64,000 bases of DNA from Crossaster papposus (Eukaryota > Echinodermata > Asteroidea > Velatida > Solasteridae): contig JBAIAA010000106.1 of assembly GCA_037893245.1 (NCBI GenBank), positions 1,116,001-1,180,000 on the forward strand, given 5' to 3'. The first letter of the stretch is position 1. The number at the start of each line of letters is the position of its first letter. Below the pieces are notes generated by a model. That model was not told the DNA's origin. It did no database searches and worked only from the letters and a program-made list of their open reading frames with translations. Of this stretch, positions 24,470-36,639 are shown one piece after another. Both the position numbers and the translations under genes were made by a program.

Positions 24470-25160
24470 AAATAGATGGATTAGGGGGTTCATATTTATA
24501 GTAAATATTGTGACGCTGACCTACTTTTTTTAAAGTTTTGTGTTCATGGGCCTACACGCTAGAAAAAACCCAAGAATTTAATTTTATTTTTGTAGTTTGG
24601 TTCCTTGACTTCCTTCAGACAAAACTGAGCAATTTATAGATGTCTGGGGAATCATCTGGTTAGGAAACTAGACTATTTGGCTGGCACCCATTAACCAGTT
24701 CGCGCCGGGATTATTTTAACAACGCCGAGCCGACGGGCGGGATTATTTTTAACGAAACTCGATCCGAAGCGTGTTCAGGCTGATAGTGCCGGGAAGCACA
24801 CCCACGCATTTTCGGCCTTGCGCGCTGCTGACATACATTTCCGAACTTGAACTTGGCGTGTTTATGCGTCATCCGTTTTGAATTTTGGGAAATTTTTGCG
24901 TTTATATACGTCATCCGGCGCGAACTGGTTAAATGTGTAACAGTATTGTAAATAAAATGTGGATTAACTAAATTTTATAAATTGGGAACAATGTTTGAAA
25001 ATAGTCATTGATTTCGAACAATTTCCGGCTGGCAATCATTTGAAATTGATACAAAATTACACTTTTCTTGAAAACCCAGCACACCAGATGCTGTGATTTC
25101 ACAGGATGCTTTAGACTGTTATTCATTTACAGACAATTAAGGTAGTTCAGTATAATTATG
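24470..25160 (-). repeat. Family E element interrupted by a family B element
   Basis: The left part (24480-24690) reads GGGTTCATATTTATAGTAAA, GTGACGCTGACC, AGTTTGGTTCCTTGACTTCC. The right part (24933-25160) continues with GAAAATAGTCATTGATTTCG, CCGGCTGGCAATCATTTGAA, CTTGAAAACCCAGCACACC. This is the order seen uninterrupted at 58.94-59.39 kb. The family-B copy sits between them at a TTAA. Confidence 0.7.
24693..24930 (+). repeat. Family B miniature element, full-length, TTAA-flanked
   Basis: Termini are CCAGTTCGCGCCGG at the left and CCGGCGCGAACTGG at the right: perfect inverted repeats of 14 bases with TTAA immediately outside each end. The interior is GC-richer, with GCCGAGCCGACGGGCGGG, GAAACTCGATCCGAAGCG, CCGGGAAGCACACCCACGC and GCGTTTATATACGTCATC. 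It does not code. TTAA target duplication is typical of piggyBac-type cut-and-paste elements. Confidence 0.9.
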
Positions 25161-28100
25161 TATTTTTGTTTGGGGATGCTTGCAAATGACGTACATGTTT
25201 ACTAGTTTTAAGCAAAGTACAAAATGTTTGCAGTGGACTTGAAAAGTGGACTTGTTTATTTTTCACATTTTTCACGAAAGATTTTCACGTCCTCAGGTCT
25301 CACAGTGAGAGCAGCACATTCTTGTACCACCTACATGTACTGTAGGACCAATTTCATAAAGCATGTAAGCACCAAAATTAGCTTAGCACAAAAAGTCTTG
25401 CTCAGTAAAAACGGGTATACCAGCCGAAACTTCATGTTCTTTTCATGCTAAGCAAAAAACAGCTGAATACCAGTCACAAACAATAAACATCACCGGACAA
25501 TTTGGTTTGTTGCCCTGAAGAATTTTGAAGCTAAGCATTTTTTGTGCTTGCATGTTTTTAATGAAATTGGCCCCAGGACTGAGGAGGTAAAGAATATTCC
25601 CTTTCTCTAGGAAAAATTACACTTTATTCGGGGGAAAACACTAGCCATTTACATGTAAATTTCAGATGGTCCCTTCTCATCAGTTCAGCTCGACAGATAA
25701 AATATCAGACAAATATTGGAACAGGTTACAAATATTGGAACAGATTGGAAGTGTTTGCATTTAAGGTTATGTTTGCTGAACACTACAGTGACAGTAGCAG
25801 GTGATCTTATGATTTCTGTATTGAAATTCTGGTAAAAAAATAAAATAAAACGGGTATCTTTCTGTCTATTTACTGACATGCTTCCTCGTATCACTGTTAG
25901 CTTTTTAATACTCAAACTTACCCCCCTCCCCCCCCCCCCCCCCCCCCTTCCCAAAAAAAATATGCAATTGGCACCAGATACAAAGTTAATAAAAATTGTG
26001 TATACAAAATAAGACAAATTATTTTCTTCATCGACATAAAGCTTAGTATGAACATACATACATGTGTACGGTAGGTACCTGATGTAGATTATTTGAATTA
26101 GATACACAGAATGTACATGTAGCATTACGTCTCTTATCAAGAACCCCCTATTGTTCCTCTTTTGTTTGTACCCTAACTTTTTAGGAAGCTTCCTCCAATA
26201 TGTTTTGTACACGAATTGGAATCGGGGACCTTTTTCCAATAGCGGACCCGATTGTCCTCTATTGTTCTACGTCCACTAGCTATTTCACAAATAACAAACT
26301 CACATACATACGTACACCTCCACACGCCAAACACCAGATGGTTGGGATGCATTACAGAGACACCGCATGGCCAATTTATTAGCCCGAGCCGGAATTAGAA
26401 ACCTGTCTTCAGGCTTCACACTTTGTCGGGATTTGACATTAAAGTCCTGAGGATGGTACAAATGTACAGTACCGGTACATAGGGTAGCGAATTTAGAAAC
26501 ATGTGGGTGTACATGTATGTACATGTACAACCATGTTTGTTTATGGTGTAAAACAAGGATTTCTTCTGTTCCTCTCGATGATTTCCTTTGTTTGTAGCCC
26601 CCAAAAGCCAATTTTACAGGCTTATTTCTTTTGGGGTCCCAACATTAAAGACAAAACAAGAAACAAACAAAATAATTAAATACAAGGAAGACAGATATGC
26701 CTATTCAAAACATGACATGATCAATGTACAGTGAACCCCCCCCCCCCCCCCCCCCCCCCCCCCGTCTTTAAAAAAAAGTATATACATGTATTAATAGAAC
26801 AACATTATGTTAAAATTAAGTTGCATTCCCACAAGTTTATCAAAATGTACACCAAAATTACATATTGAATTAAATGCAAGATCGATAAAAACTATATTGG
26901 TCTGAATACCACATGATATTATTTTTCCCTTTGATCCCAATAACTTCTCTCCAGAGATCTCTAGTATTATTTCCAGCAATCGCACCGGTCATTTTTGTAA
27001 TTTGAATCTTGTCCTTAATTATCCTTTAAAATCCCCCTTTACTGCCTTGTGATAATTATACAAATGTACATATACATGTAGCTCTAGAGATATACGATGC
27101 ATTTCTGCAACAAAGCCATGATGTGGTTGGCCATGTATGCCTTCTAATGGTATGCCACATTAAAGCTTTCCTTCAAATGCTTAACTTTATCTGTCCACAC
27201 AGGAATCTATCAGCTGTCAGAATGTGAAGTTTCTATCCCATAGGGGTTAGATTTGGGAATACATTTAGAAGCATCAATACATACTGTTTAAACGTCACTG
27301 TACAAGTTATTTAGATTATTCACGTGCGCTTTACAGTTAATATTTGTGCAGTGTATTAACCTTTTGTTTTTCCACCTCCTACTTTTGTAAATTGTGGCAC
27401 CACCCTAAAAGAGGCAACATTCTGGAGTTGATATTTTTATCTGATGATGCAGCATTTGGTCAGCTGTCCAAATGTAAAAAGAAAACTAAAATTATTGAAA
27501 TTGGTTTTTGGACAACAATCCCCATACTTTTTAATGCCATGGCTCCGCGTATAAAAGGGTCAGACAAAATGGCATCAAATGGTTTTGAACTTGTTAATGT
27601 ATCCATGTGTGACGTCACCTACCGGTAGTCTTCGCTAGAGATTACAATAATCGATAGTGTGCACGTTGCGTACAATCTGTTTACTCTGTGTGCTGGCACA
27701 GGACACAATTATAGACCAGCTCTCCTACATGTACTCTTACAATCGTCTTTGCAATTAAGGAGGCTACGCAGGATTTTTTAGGGAGCCAATCAGCGATTGC
27801 AGAACGGCGGTTCGCATCACGTACTACGAGACACACCCAATTCTTTTGTGAAACAGCGCCAACTACCTGTACATATGCAAATATGCAATGCAGAACCACG
27901 CTACTGCAGAGTTGTCAATGACTCGACTTGAACTCGAGTCACTTCTTTGGCGACTCAACTTGACTTGGTAAATGACTCGACTCGAGTCATTGCGGGCAAA
28001 TGACTCGACTCGATTCCCTTATCAGAATGACCCAACTCGAGTGAAGGCTAATAAGACTCAAGTTTCCAAAATGTATAATATGGAAAAAGGCTCCAATTTT

Positions 28101-30679
28101 CACCAGAGTCTGAATTTCATACCAAACCGCAGTTCCTGACATTAACAGTTGGGTTCTTGGGTACCCGGTTCTATTGCGCGCCCCTAGTGTGGTATCATTA
28201 TAATTATCACATCCTAAAGTATGTTTGTCAGAGTTGTGGATCTTTCGAAACTTCATTTGGAAAAGATTGTTTACACCTGTCAATATGAAAAAAATATGTT
28301 TTACGTTTTAATTTTGTTTACGTTTATTACACAACCAGACTTTACTCCCTGGCGTATGAAAAATGACACTTATTACACCGTGCATTGATTAATTTGGCCG
28401 TGCTCTGAAATTACTGCAAATATCTACCGTATTTTACCGGCTGCTTTTGAAATTGTAAAGGTGACTTGTTCTAAATAATGATTTATGGACTATTCGTAAC
28501 AACAGGATGTTTGCTCTCAGTTTGTGCACACAAAAAATGTTGAAATAAAATTATAATTAGGAAAAGCCAAAATACACTGTATACTAAAAGTCTATTGGAC
28601 TTGAATGTAAAAAATATTGTTCAAAAGACCAAGGAAAGCCTACAATGTACATGTAGTAAAGCTTGTCAAACATGACAAACATCGCTGGTGTGCAAGCAAA
28701 TAATCTCATGAATAGAAGAACAGACAACCGAGAGCACACACAGCAACATTATTAGATGTAAAGAAAAAAGCTACTGTAACAATTGTGCTGGGGTTACTCT
28801 AAACTTGAATACATGAAGCCAGAGTCCAAGTACCAGTACATGTTTGATGGATTGATGGCCTATCATAAATGATGCACAGCCTCCTTAATTAAAACATTGA
28901 AGGCTGAATTAAGGCTGCTAGATAATATCAGGGGGAAGCCTATTCCAGATGTTTACAGAAACTGGTACGGCAGGAAGCTCATGTCATAGTCCAGCAAGGT
29001 CTATAGGCTCTTCAAAAGCCAGGAGGGAGGGAATACTGTAGAGAGTACGGATGAACTGCTGCAGAGGATCAAAGTGCTTGACGACGGTTGTTAGGAATGA
29101 CGGCTCGTGTTGGAAGAAGACTTTTCAGCGGTGATGGGCATGAATCCAAGTGCATTTTGCAGGCTACGGCACTGACTATATGCCGGTGAGAAACTGGGTT
29201 GAACATTGTATACAGCCTTCTCACCTGGTACAACATTAATGACCAAATAAATGACCAAATTATAACAAAATACTTTACTGGTCTGTTAGGGTATGGCTCC
29301 TGTTGTGCTGACATTTTCAAGTAAAGTGGTATTTTGGTATCGATTTTCAATGCTGGTCAGGCATTGGGAAAAAAAATGACTTTTTTTCAAATACTGCTCT
29401 AAATTGTTCATAGTTAGTTATTCCACATTTCTTTGCAATTGATTACACATCTAGGAAGGGGTAAAACTGATCGCAAATTACATTTTGTAATTATACAAAG
29501 TTGTGTTTTGGATTTTTTTTTTTTTTCAGCATCTACGAACCCAAAACGTCAAATAAGTCAGTGTAACAGTATTTGCTGCAACATGTACATGTACTGGTAC
29601 CTACCGTAATCCCCCAAATCCATTCATTTTTAAAAATTGCAGCAAAAGTAAATATTGTACATGTTGTGTACGTTGTACATTTTCTTCAAGTGTTCATTTA
29701 AACATACACATAACCTCCCCCCCCCCCCCCCCCCTTTCACTAAAAACAAGTATTAAAAAAAAAAATCTGATTTGATGTCATCTTGTTTATTTTATTTCTG
29801 CTAAATTCTACAACCAACCTCCCCCCCCCCCCCCCCCCCCCCCCCCCCCACTTTTTAATAAAATATTCCATTTGGCAAAACAAACTCTAGCACATTTGAT
29901 AAACATCTACAAATCAAACCTTAACTACCGGTAAATGGGATATGTCTTTCAGCTTTCAGCGCTTCGTCAATTTGTTTGGGGGGAATTTTTCTCTCTCTAG
30001 TCTCTTCCCTTCTCCACTCAGTAATCACTTTAGAACATGCCAAACAAGCTGCTAATGTTTTCCAAACAACGACAGAAATAATTTTCCCTATGGCCTGTGG
30101 GGTGATTTCACATTGAATTTGTCTCGACAGCTGTGTATATATGCACATAACCGCGCTTCAGTCAGTGAGCATCCAGTCTGAACGACGTATGCATGCTCAT
30201 AACAAAATAACAAACTTGAAAAGACCCCCCCAGCTCCCCCCTTCCCCCCCCCCCCCCCCCCCCCCCCCTTCACTCCTGTATTCAATATCAAGAGATGTTC
30301 TCAGGATGTCTTTGATTACCTGTGTCCTTCCCTTTGAGGGTTGATAAAGCTGTTGATTTTGCTGGTTTTTTTAAAGGTACATGTAAAGTAGTTCTAGCCT
30401 CCACCTAGTTGTGGGGACAGGTTCTTTTGTTTGGAAAAAGCAGACCAAGTAGTGGGGACATTTTTGAGTCCCCACAGCGCGTTGGGTCTTCAGTAAAGGG
30501 GTTATTAGGTAAAATTGGGTTGGGGTATAATGAAAGGAAATGTAGAAGACAAATAAGGGTGATGTTTAAACAATTTGAATTGTTGAGTGTTCTGAGTTTG
30601 AGTTTAGGGAGATTTCCCTATTAGCACACAAACCCTATGGATTGTCCCCATAACGCAATATACGAAAATAATTGATGTA
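25161..30679. other. Repeat-rich part of the intron; C-runs and a GACTCGAGTCA cluster
   Basis: Pure C-runs lie at about 25921-25947, 26738-26763, 29717-29734, 29821-29849 and 30246-30268. A cluster of GACTCGACTCGAGTCA-type palindromes lies at about 27918-28045. A segment near 26140-26300 shares phrases with 38.66-38.94 kb. A family-E fragment lies near 29160-29660. The 184-codon minus-strand frame at 25685-26239 owes its length to the C-run and is not a gene. Confidence 0.4.
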
Positions 30680-30681
30680 CC

Positions 30682-31205
30682 GTACATACACCATTTGCAA
30701 AAACCAAGACTATACTGATTTATTATTTGACTTTACCTGCATGTACTTGACTTTAAGTGAATAACAGTCTCAAGCATCCTGTGAAAGCACTGCACCTGGT
30801 TTTCAAAAAAAGTAGAAGTGTGTATCATTTTTGACAATTGCCAGCCACCAATCACTGGAAATACCTGACTATTTTCAAACACAGTATTTTATTAAATTTA
30901 GTTAGTCCACAAAATATTTGCAAAACTGTTACATATCCGTGAATTAGGTGCAAGTGAACTACTGGTAGTCTGGTTTCCTAATCTTTTAATTTGTTGACGT
31001 CTATAAATTGCACTGTTTTGTCTATTTAAAAGGAAGTCAAGGAACCAAACTACAAAAAAACGATATTAATGTTAATGGTTTTTCCAGCATCTATGAACAC
31101 AAAACTTTAAAAACAGGTCAGCGTCACAATATTTACTATAAATATGAACCCCCAACCCATCCATTTTGTTAAATTACAGCAAAAGCAAAGGGTGTATACT
31201 GCCTT
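30682..31205 (+). repeat. Family E element, longest uninterrupted copy
   Basis: It starts ACACCATTTGCAAAAACCAA and ends GCAAAGGGTGTATACTGCCTTTAA. Between are GAATAACAGTCTCAAGCATC, ACAATTGCCAGCCACCAATC, GGAAGTCAAGGAACCAAACT, CAGCATCTATGAACACAAAA and CAGGTCAGCGTCACAATATT. Outer ends resemble family A, so the two families probably share a transposase. Confidence 0.7.
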
Positions 31206-31677
31206 TAATTGGAGACGGTTAAAGTTAAAAATAGGCCTGCACTCTAGTCCGTACCATATGTCCCTAACATTCAAAACAACTGTGCCGAGCTGTCTCTGCA
31301 TTTAGCTACATCCTTCCAAGGAACTTGCTTCGTGCCGCAGTGTGCTGAGATGGCCGTGTTATTGAATTTGAGACGAGTCGGGTTGCTGCACTCTGCTTGA
31401 GTTCGGGGTAGAATTGCTAAGAAATTGGGAGAGCGCTTTGGGGCAATTGACATGAACTACACAATGTATTGGAATTTGAACATACACATGTACATGTACT
31501 ACATATCAGGAGATTACTGTAATAATTTTTGAAGGCAAAAACAATTTTTTGTCTCGTCTGAACAAAGTCCCGGAAGAGACTGTGCACATGTATGTAATCT
31601 CTATTTCTGTACACATTTTGTCTTTACAGTACATGTACTTGTACATACAGTACAGTACAATTGAAAGGTAAAGGTAC

Positions 31678-31918
31678 ATGTAGGATACAATTTTACTACC
31701 GAATTGTTAGGAAATATCTTGCTTATTAGAAAGTAAATAATGATTGTAAGCACTCGGGAAAAAGATTGCGCTAGATATCCTGTAATTGTTTTGAAAAATT
31801 AAATGTCCGGGATCGCGAAAAAAACAAGAACAACATAAGAACCACTGCCTGACGCCGGTTGAAAACGAACAATGTTTTGCTTGCTTTTCTCGGCATTCAT
31901 GATTGTACAACTTCGGAC
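31678..31918 (+). repeat. Family A element, 3'-truncated
   Basis: It carries TGTAGGATACAATTTTACTA, GCTAGATATCCTGTAATTGT, GGGATCGCGAAAAAAACAAG and GCATTCATGATTGTACAACT, then CTTCGGACAGGCTAGTTAAA. The final third of the element is absent. Confidence 0.65.
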
Positions 31919-32064
31919 AGGCTAGTTAAACATTCGAGTTGGGTCAAACAGGCTAGGAATTCCGTTTTCCCATTTTTGCACAAAATGTCCCATTCCCATT
32001 CATAGTGTTGAATTGCGCTGTACTGCAGTCTGTCCATTTGTATGTGGCATTTTGCGTTAAAAAG

Positions 32065-32452
32065 TTAAAGGTAGGATACACCATTGGTAATTGCTTGAAT
32101 TATTATGAATGGGTGGATTTGGAGGGGTTGTATTTCATAGTAAATATCATTTAACTGACCTGTCCGAGGTTTTACGGTACAATCATGGATGTCGAGAAAA
32201 GCACGAAAAACAGCATTTGTTTTCAACCGGCGTCGGCAGTTTATTCTTATGTTATTTTTGTTTTGTTCGCGATCGCCGTCCTGCGATCGCGATTTTTTTA
32301 AAATAAAGTTAAATTTTTCGGAATAATTACAGGATATCTAGCGCGATCTTTTCCTTGAGTGCCTACAATCATTATTTACTTTCTAATAAGTAAGATATTT
32401 CTTAATAATTCGGTAGTAAATATTTTTGATTTATGCAAATGGTGTATGTATA
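32065..32452 (-). repeat. Family A element, near full length
   Basis: TTAAAGGTAGGATACACCAT at the left; GCAAATGGTGTATGTATAAA at the right. The interior holds the CTGACCTGTCCGAGG block, CGCGATCGCCGTCCTGCGATCGCG and TTACAGGATATCTAGCGCGA. Orientation is opposite to the copy at 3.8 kb. The right terminus is mutated. Confidence 0.75.
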
Positions 32453-33303
32453 AAGTATTGTAAAAATCGGTCTCATTTAAAAACATGAAGTTCAATTGCA
32501 AGCAAACTGTCATAGATCAATATGGAAACTCCCATGTCATGCTGATATTAAAGGTCACATACTGACGTCAAAGATCATTTGAGGTCAAGTTGTAAAATAG
32601 GGTAATCGCCAAAAAAAGCAAGACTAATTGTTTATGTGGCAGTTTGTGAAATTTTGCTGGGCGAAAATAAAAATTTGATGTTGATTTGCAATGCAGATCA
32701 AGGGAAATTACTCATCAGGATGTATTTGGTTAGAAGTGGAATGGATTGTCAATTTGTTTTTCACCAATAGGTTCCGCCACTGCACACTTAGACAACCAAC
32801 ACGTGCACTTAACTAGAAACGCCACACTGCATGCTGCAACCGTGCACGTCAGTGCTTGTTCATGCTTGTCGAACTTGTGCACACATGTTTAACATTAGTC
32901 CAGACTGTGATTGGTCTAAATGCCATAGGTTGGGGCCTAATGGTCAGCCTATTGGATACATGTACATGTATGCATTCAAGTATTCCTACTTTAACAACTT
33001 TTTCTTGAAATTCTTTCTATAAATACTTAATTGTTATGCCACAACTACTCGAAAACACAAAATCTCAATAAATATTTGTCATAACAGTATTACGTTTGTA
33101 CACAATCGCACAAAGACCGGAAGGGATTGGGGACGCGAGTAATAACTGTACATGCATGTACTTGTACCTCCGAGCGCTTTGAAGCACAAATACTATGTGT
33201 TATGAGCAGTATAAGAACTTGCCATTGAGGCTTATGATGCTTTGAACGAGTATCACTGGAAACTACTTCTGAAAGCCCGCAAAAGTCTTTACATGTATGT
33301 CCT

Positions 33304-34071
33304 TTAAAGGTAGGATACACCATTTGCAGATATCGAAAATATTTACTACCGAATTATTAAGAAAAATCTTACTTATTTGGAAGTAGATAACGACTCTAGG
33401 CATCCAGCAAAATTATTGCGCTAGATATCCTGTAATTATTCCGAAAAATAAAATTTTATAAAACAAAATTTGCGATCGCCGGACGGCGATCGCGAAAAAA
33501 ACAATATTAACTGTCCGGCGCCGGTTGAAAACAAACGCTGTTTTTCGTGATTTTCTCGACATCCGTGATAGTAAAACTTCGGACAGGTTAGTTAAAGGTA
33601 GTATACACCATTGGTCATTGCTTGAATTATCATGAATGAGTAGATTTGGGGGGGTTGTATTTTATAGTAAATATCGTTTAACTGAGCTGTCCGAAGTTTT
33701 AGAATCATGGATGCCGAGAAAAGCACGAAAAACAGCGGGTTTTTTCAACCAGCGTCGAGCAGTTATTCTTATGTTATCTTTGTTTTTTTCACGATCGCCG
33801 TCCGGCGAGCGCGAATTTTTTATTCTAAAATTCTATTTTTCGGAATAATTACAGGATATCTAGCGCAATCCTTTTGCTGGATGCTCAGAATCCACATTTA
33901 CTTTCAGATGAGTAAGATATTTCTTAATAATTTGGTAGTAAATATTTTCGATATCTGCAAATGGTGTATACATGTACTACCTTTAAACAATATTTACTAT
34001 AAAATACAACCCTCCAAATCCACCCATTCAAGATAATTCAAGCATTTACCAATGGTGTATACTACCTTTAA
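33304..34071 (+). repeat. Family A element (outer copy) split by a second copy
   Basis: The outer copy runs from TTAAAGGTAGGATACACC (33304) to TTCGGACAGGTTAG (33591). It resumes at ACAATATTTACTATAAAATA (33987) and ends GGTGTATACTACCTTTAA (34071). Other copies read straight through AGTTAAACGATATTTACT at this point, so the interruption sits exactly at an internal TTAA. The inner copy is listed separately. Confidence 0.85.
33592..33986 (-). mobile_element. Family A element nested inside another family A element
   Basis: TTAA-AGGTAGTATACACCATT at the left and AATGGTGTATACATGTACTACCT-TTAA at the right flank a complete copy in the orientation opposite to its host. The interior has TTATAGTAAATATCGTTTAA, CACGATCGCCGTCCGGCGAGCGCG and CAGGATATCTAGCGCAATCC. 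The host carries a single TTAA at the equivalent place in unoccupied copies, so the TTAA has been duplicated. It has no coding capacity and needs a transposase from elsewhere. Confidence 0.88.
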
Positions 34072-35209
34072 GTTATAATTATTATTAATTTGTTTATTTC
34101 ATGTCTTTCTCGCCACCAGCAGTGGAATTGCCAAGAACATTTACAAATTACAATCATTTAATACTGTACATGTGCAAGTAAAACACTTTAAGAAAGCAAA
34201 CAAATATAATATTGATCATTAAAATTTGAAATCAATCAATTCATTAAACACAAAAAGAAAAACATCAAATAGTGTGAAATTTTTGGAAGTTTGGGAGGAA
34301 ATCCAACTTGCACGTCTGTTCTTGTTTTTTTTGGGGGGGAATTTTGATCTTTCTCAGTGATACACTTTTTTACATGTGGATACACCATGCACTTGTGAGA
34401 TGCACTTGCCTTATGACGCTTTGGTAAAATACATGTACATGTACCGGTACCTTCAAATTACAGTGCCATTCACGGTCGACTTCATGCATCGATTTGTGAA
34501 ATCTGGCATGGTGATTTTTAGTTTCCTTGCCACGAGGCCATATGACACTCGGATAAAAAGGTGAGAAATTCTAGAGAAAAAAAAAATATATATATATTGA
34601 GAAGCTGTAAATTTTAATATCCGACCGATCCCTAGTCTCATTAAGAAACGTGTTACCATCAGTGGCACATCTGGAGAGGGGACGGACTAAATTGATGTTT
34701 AGTTATGAGAGCCAATCAATTGCAATAAGATTGCACCTAATGCAGGGTGCCGGTGATGACACACACACAGGTATCAGACTTCTCACTCAAGGTGCCCGCT
34801 TGACGTCAGTGCTTCTTCCTGGTTTGTTTTTTGTTTTTTCTTCATTTAATCTGATATCAGGATTTCTTGGCTCAAGATTAATTTGTTGTGGACCCGGGGT
34901 AAATATTTACGTAGGAGTGATCTCGGTATCATCAGCGAGAGGCAAATATCTGCAAGTGCCTGATGCGAAGGGGGGGGGGGGGGGGGGGGGTAAACATGAC
35001 GTTGCTAATAAAGTGCACAGGGGTACATAGGTTTGTCATCTGTTGAGGAACGTACAAATGTTTGTTAGTTACTGTGTTTGTTAGTTTGTTTGTAACACAT
35101 TAAATGTCGGTACAGTACAGTGCAAGAGTCCCGCAAAAGTTATGCTTACTGCGGCAGTTTGTAGGCTAAATCTCCATCGTCTCTCTGTGAAAGCATTTCA
35201 ACATGTACA
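34072..35209. other. No gene recognised
   Basis: Contains a G-run at about 34970-34990 and scattered palindromes. An open frame of 126 codons (34650-35030) shows no domain and contains the G-run translation. Confidence 0.35.
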
Positions 35210-35400
35210 AAACAGTGCAGTTGAAAGTTAACACTGCAAACTAGGAATAGGAAATTTTGTGAAAAATTGTCAAAACGGTTTCCCCCTTTCTGAAAATAGT
35301 TTTTCACTTTGGGAACAGTTGCGAAAATCAGGTTCCCACTTGAGAAAAAAATTATGAACAGAATTTCCCGAGTCAAGGTTAACTTTTAACTGCATTGTAC
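35210..35400. repeat. Family C element
   Basis: ACAGTGCAGTTGAAAGTTAAC at the left mirrors GGTTAACTTTTAACTGCATT at the right. The interior carries CAAAACGGTTTCCCCCTTTC and TTCCCACTTGAGAAAA phrases, the complement of the copy at 11.4 kb. Confidence 0.75.
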
Positions 35401-35540
35401 TGTACATGTAAAGTACAATGTACCGGTAGTAGGTTTAAAAAACATATTTAAGTACATGTACCGGTAAAACTGTTTTAATAATGTATTTCTACAATGTTTT
35501 TAAAGATTTTAAAGATTATTTAGATTTAACTTTTATCTGT

Positions 35541-35590
35541 AAGCGCCTTGGAGAATTGTTTTTCGATGGATTGGGTGCTATATAAATATA

Positions 35591-35641
<51 letters not shown>
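35541..35641 (+). repeat. SINE/LINE-type 3' tail with a TTA microsatellite
   Basis: AAGCGCCTTGGAGAATTG, GGATTGGGTGCTATATAAAT, then about 50 bases of (ATT)n. The same tail type is seen at 14.35-14.41 kb. The body upstream is not recognisable. Confidence 0.65.
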
Positions 35642-36639
35642 GCCCCTTTTTGTTAGCTGCTGGTTTCACTTTAGAATTGAGCAAAAATCGACCTGTACAT
35701 TTTATACAATTAAATAATTTTTTGATTTATTCTGCTTGTTTATGATGTCCTCTGAATCAGATGTTTAATAGTTAACATTTTCATTGTTCATTGTGAATAC
35801 CATTACAATAACCAACCGTAACCTTTCCACTGCATACAAAACTGCCTTACCATGCTTACCAGTTTAAGGAGTGCTAAATAAACAAGCTTTAATTTAAAAA
35901 AAAAAAACATATTTATTTCAGAGAGCCCTTAAATCCGGCACTTTTAAAATGGGCATGTTTCTCATCTCTAAATATAAATCTGGCATCGTATTCAAAGAGC
36001 CAGGCACGGCCAACTAGAGAGGAAGAAGTCTATTGATGTGTTGCTAGGCAACCACACACCACCTCTTTCCATCTGAGAGGACAGCTCAGCCCTAGGCTCA
36101 GGAGGAACTGCAATAAATCCCAGTCCAATTTGGACAAAAGGAAAAGGCTTTGGGGAGACTGAAGTGTGCTCTTCGTCCTATTTTTTATTTATTTTTTATT
36201 TTTTATTTTTGACTTGGTGTGTCGCCAGCGTGGGATTTTTGTTTGTCAGTGTCAATTAAGACTTTTCCAAGGAAATGTCTGACAGCCTTGTCAGGGACGA
36301 TCATCACATCGGAGGAAGAGGGGGGGGGGCATTAAAAATGCAGCCAGCTTACCAACTTCATTTCATTTAAAGTCACGAATGGCAGCCACAGCTGAATTGC
36401 ACATGATTTACTATTAAAAGAACAATTAGTTATGCCTCACAGATAATTAGATAAAATTAAATATATAAAATATTCAAAATATTTAAAATGTTTAAAATGT
36501 AAAAATAAAGCACTACTTAAATACCTAAAAAAAGGTTTACATGTTCAAAACGGATTAGAAAGTCAAATCTTTAAATTGGTCAGTTTGTTTCAATGTTTTT
36601 TCAATAAATGATCTACACACTGTACATATAGTTTATCTT

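Noticed and set aside
25685..26239. 184-codon minus-strand open frame
   Set aside because: It runs through a C-homopolymer (poly-Gly in translation), has no domain and covers a dispersed repeat. Its length is chance plus low complexity.
34650..35030. 126-codon plus-strand frame
   Set aside because: It contains a poly-Gly from a G-run and no recognisable domain.
35548..35745. Open frame with poly-Leu
   Set aside because: It is the translation of the TTA microsatellite.
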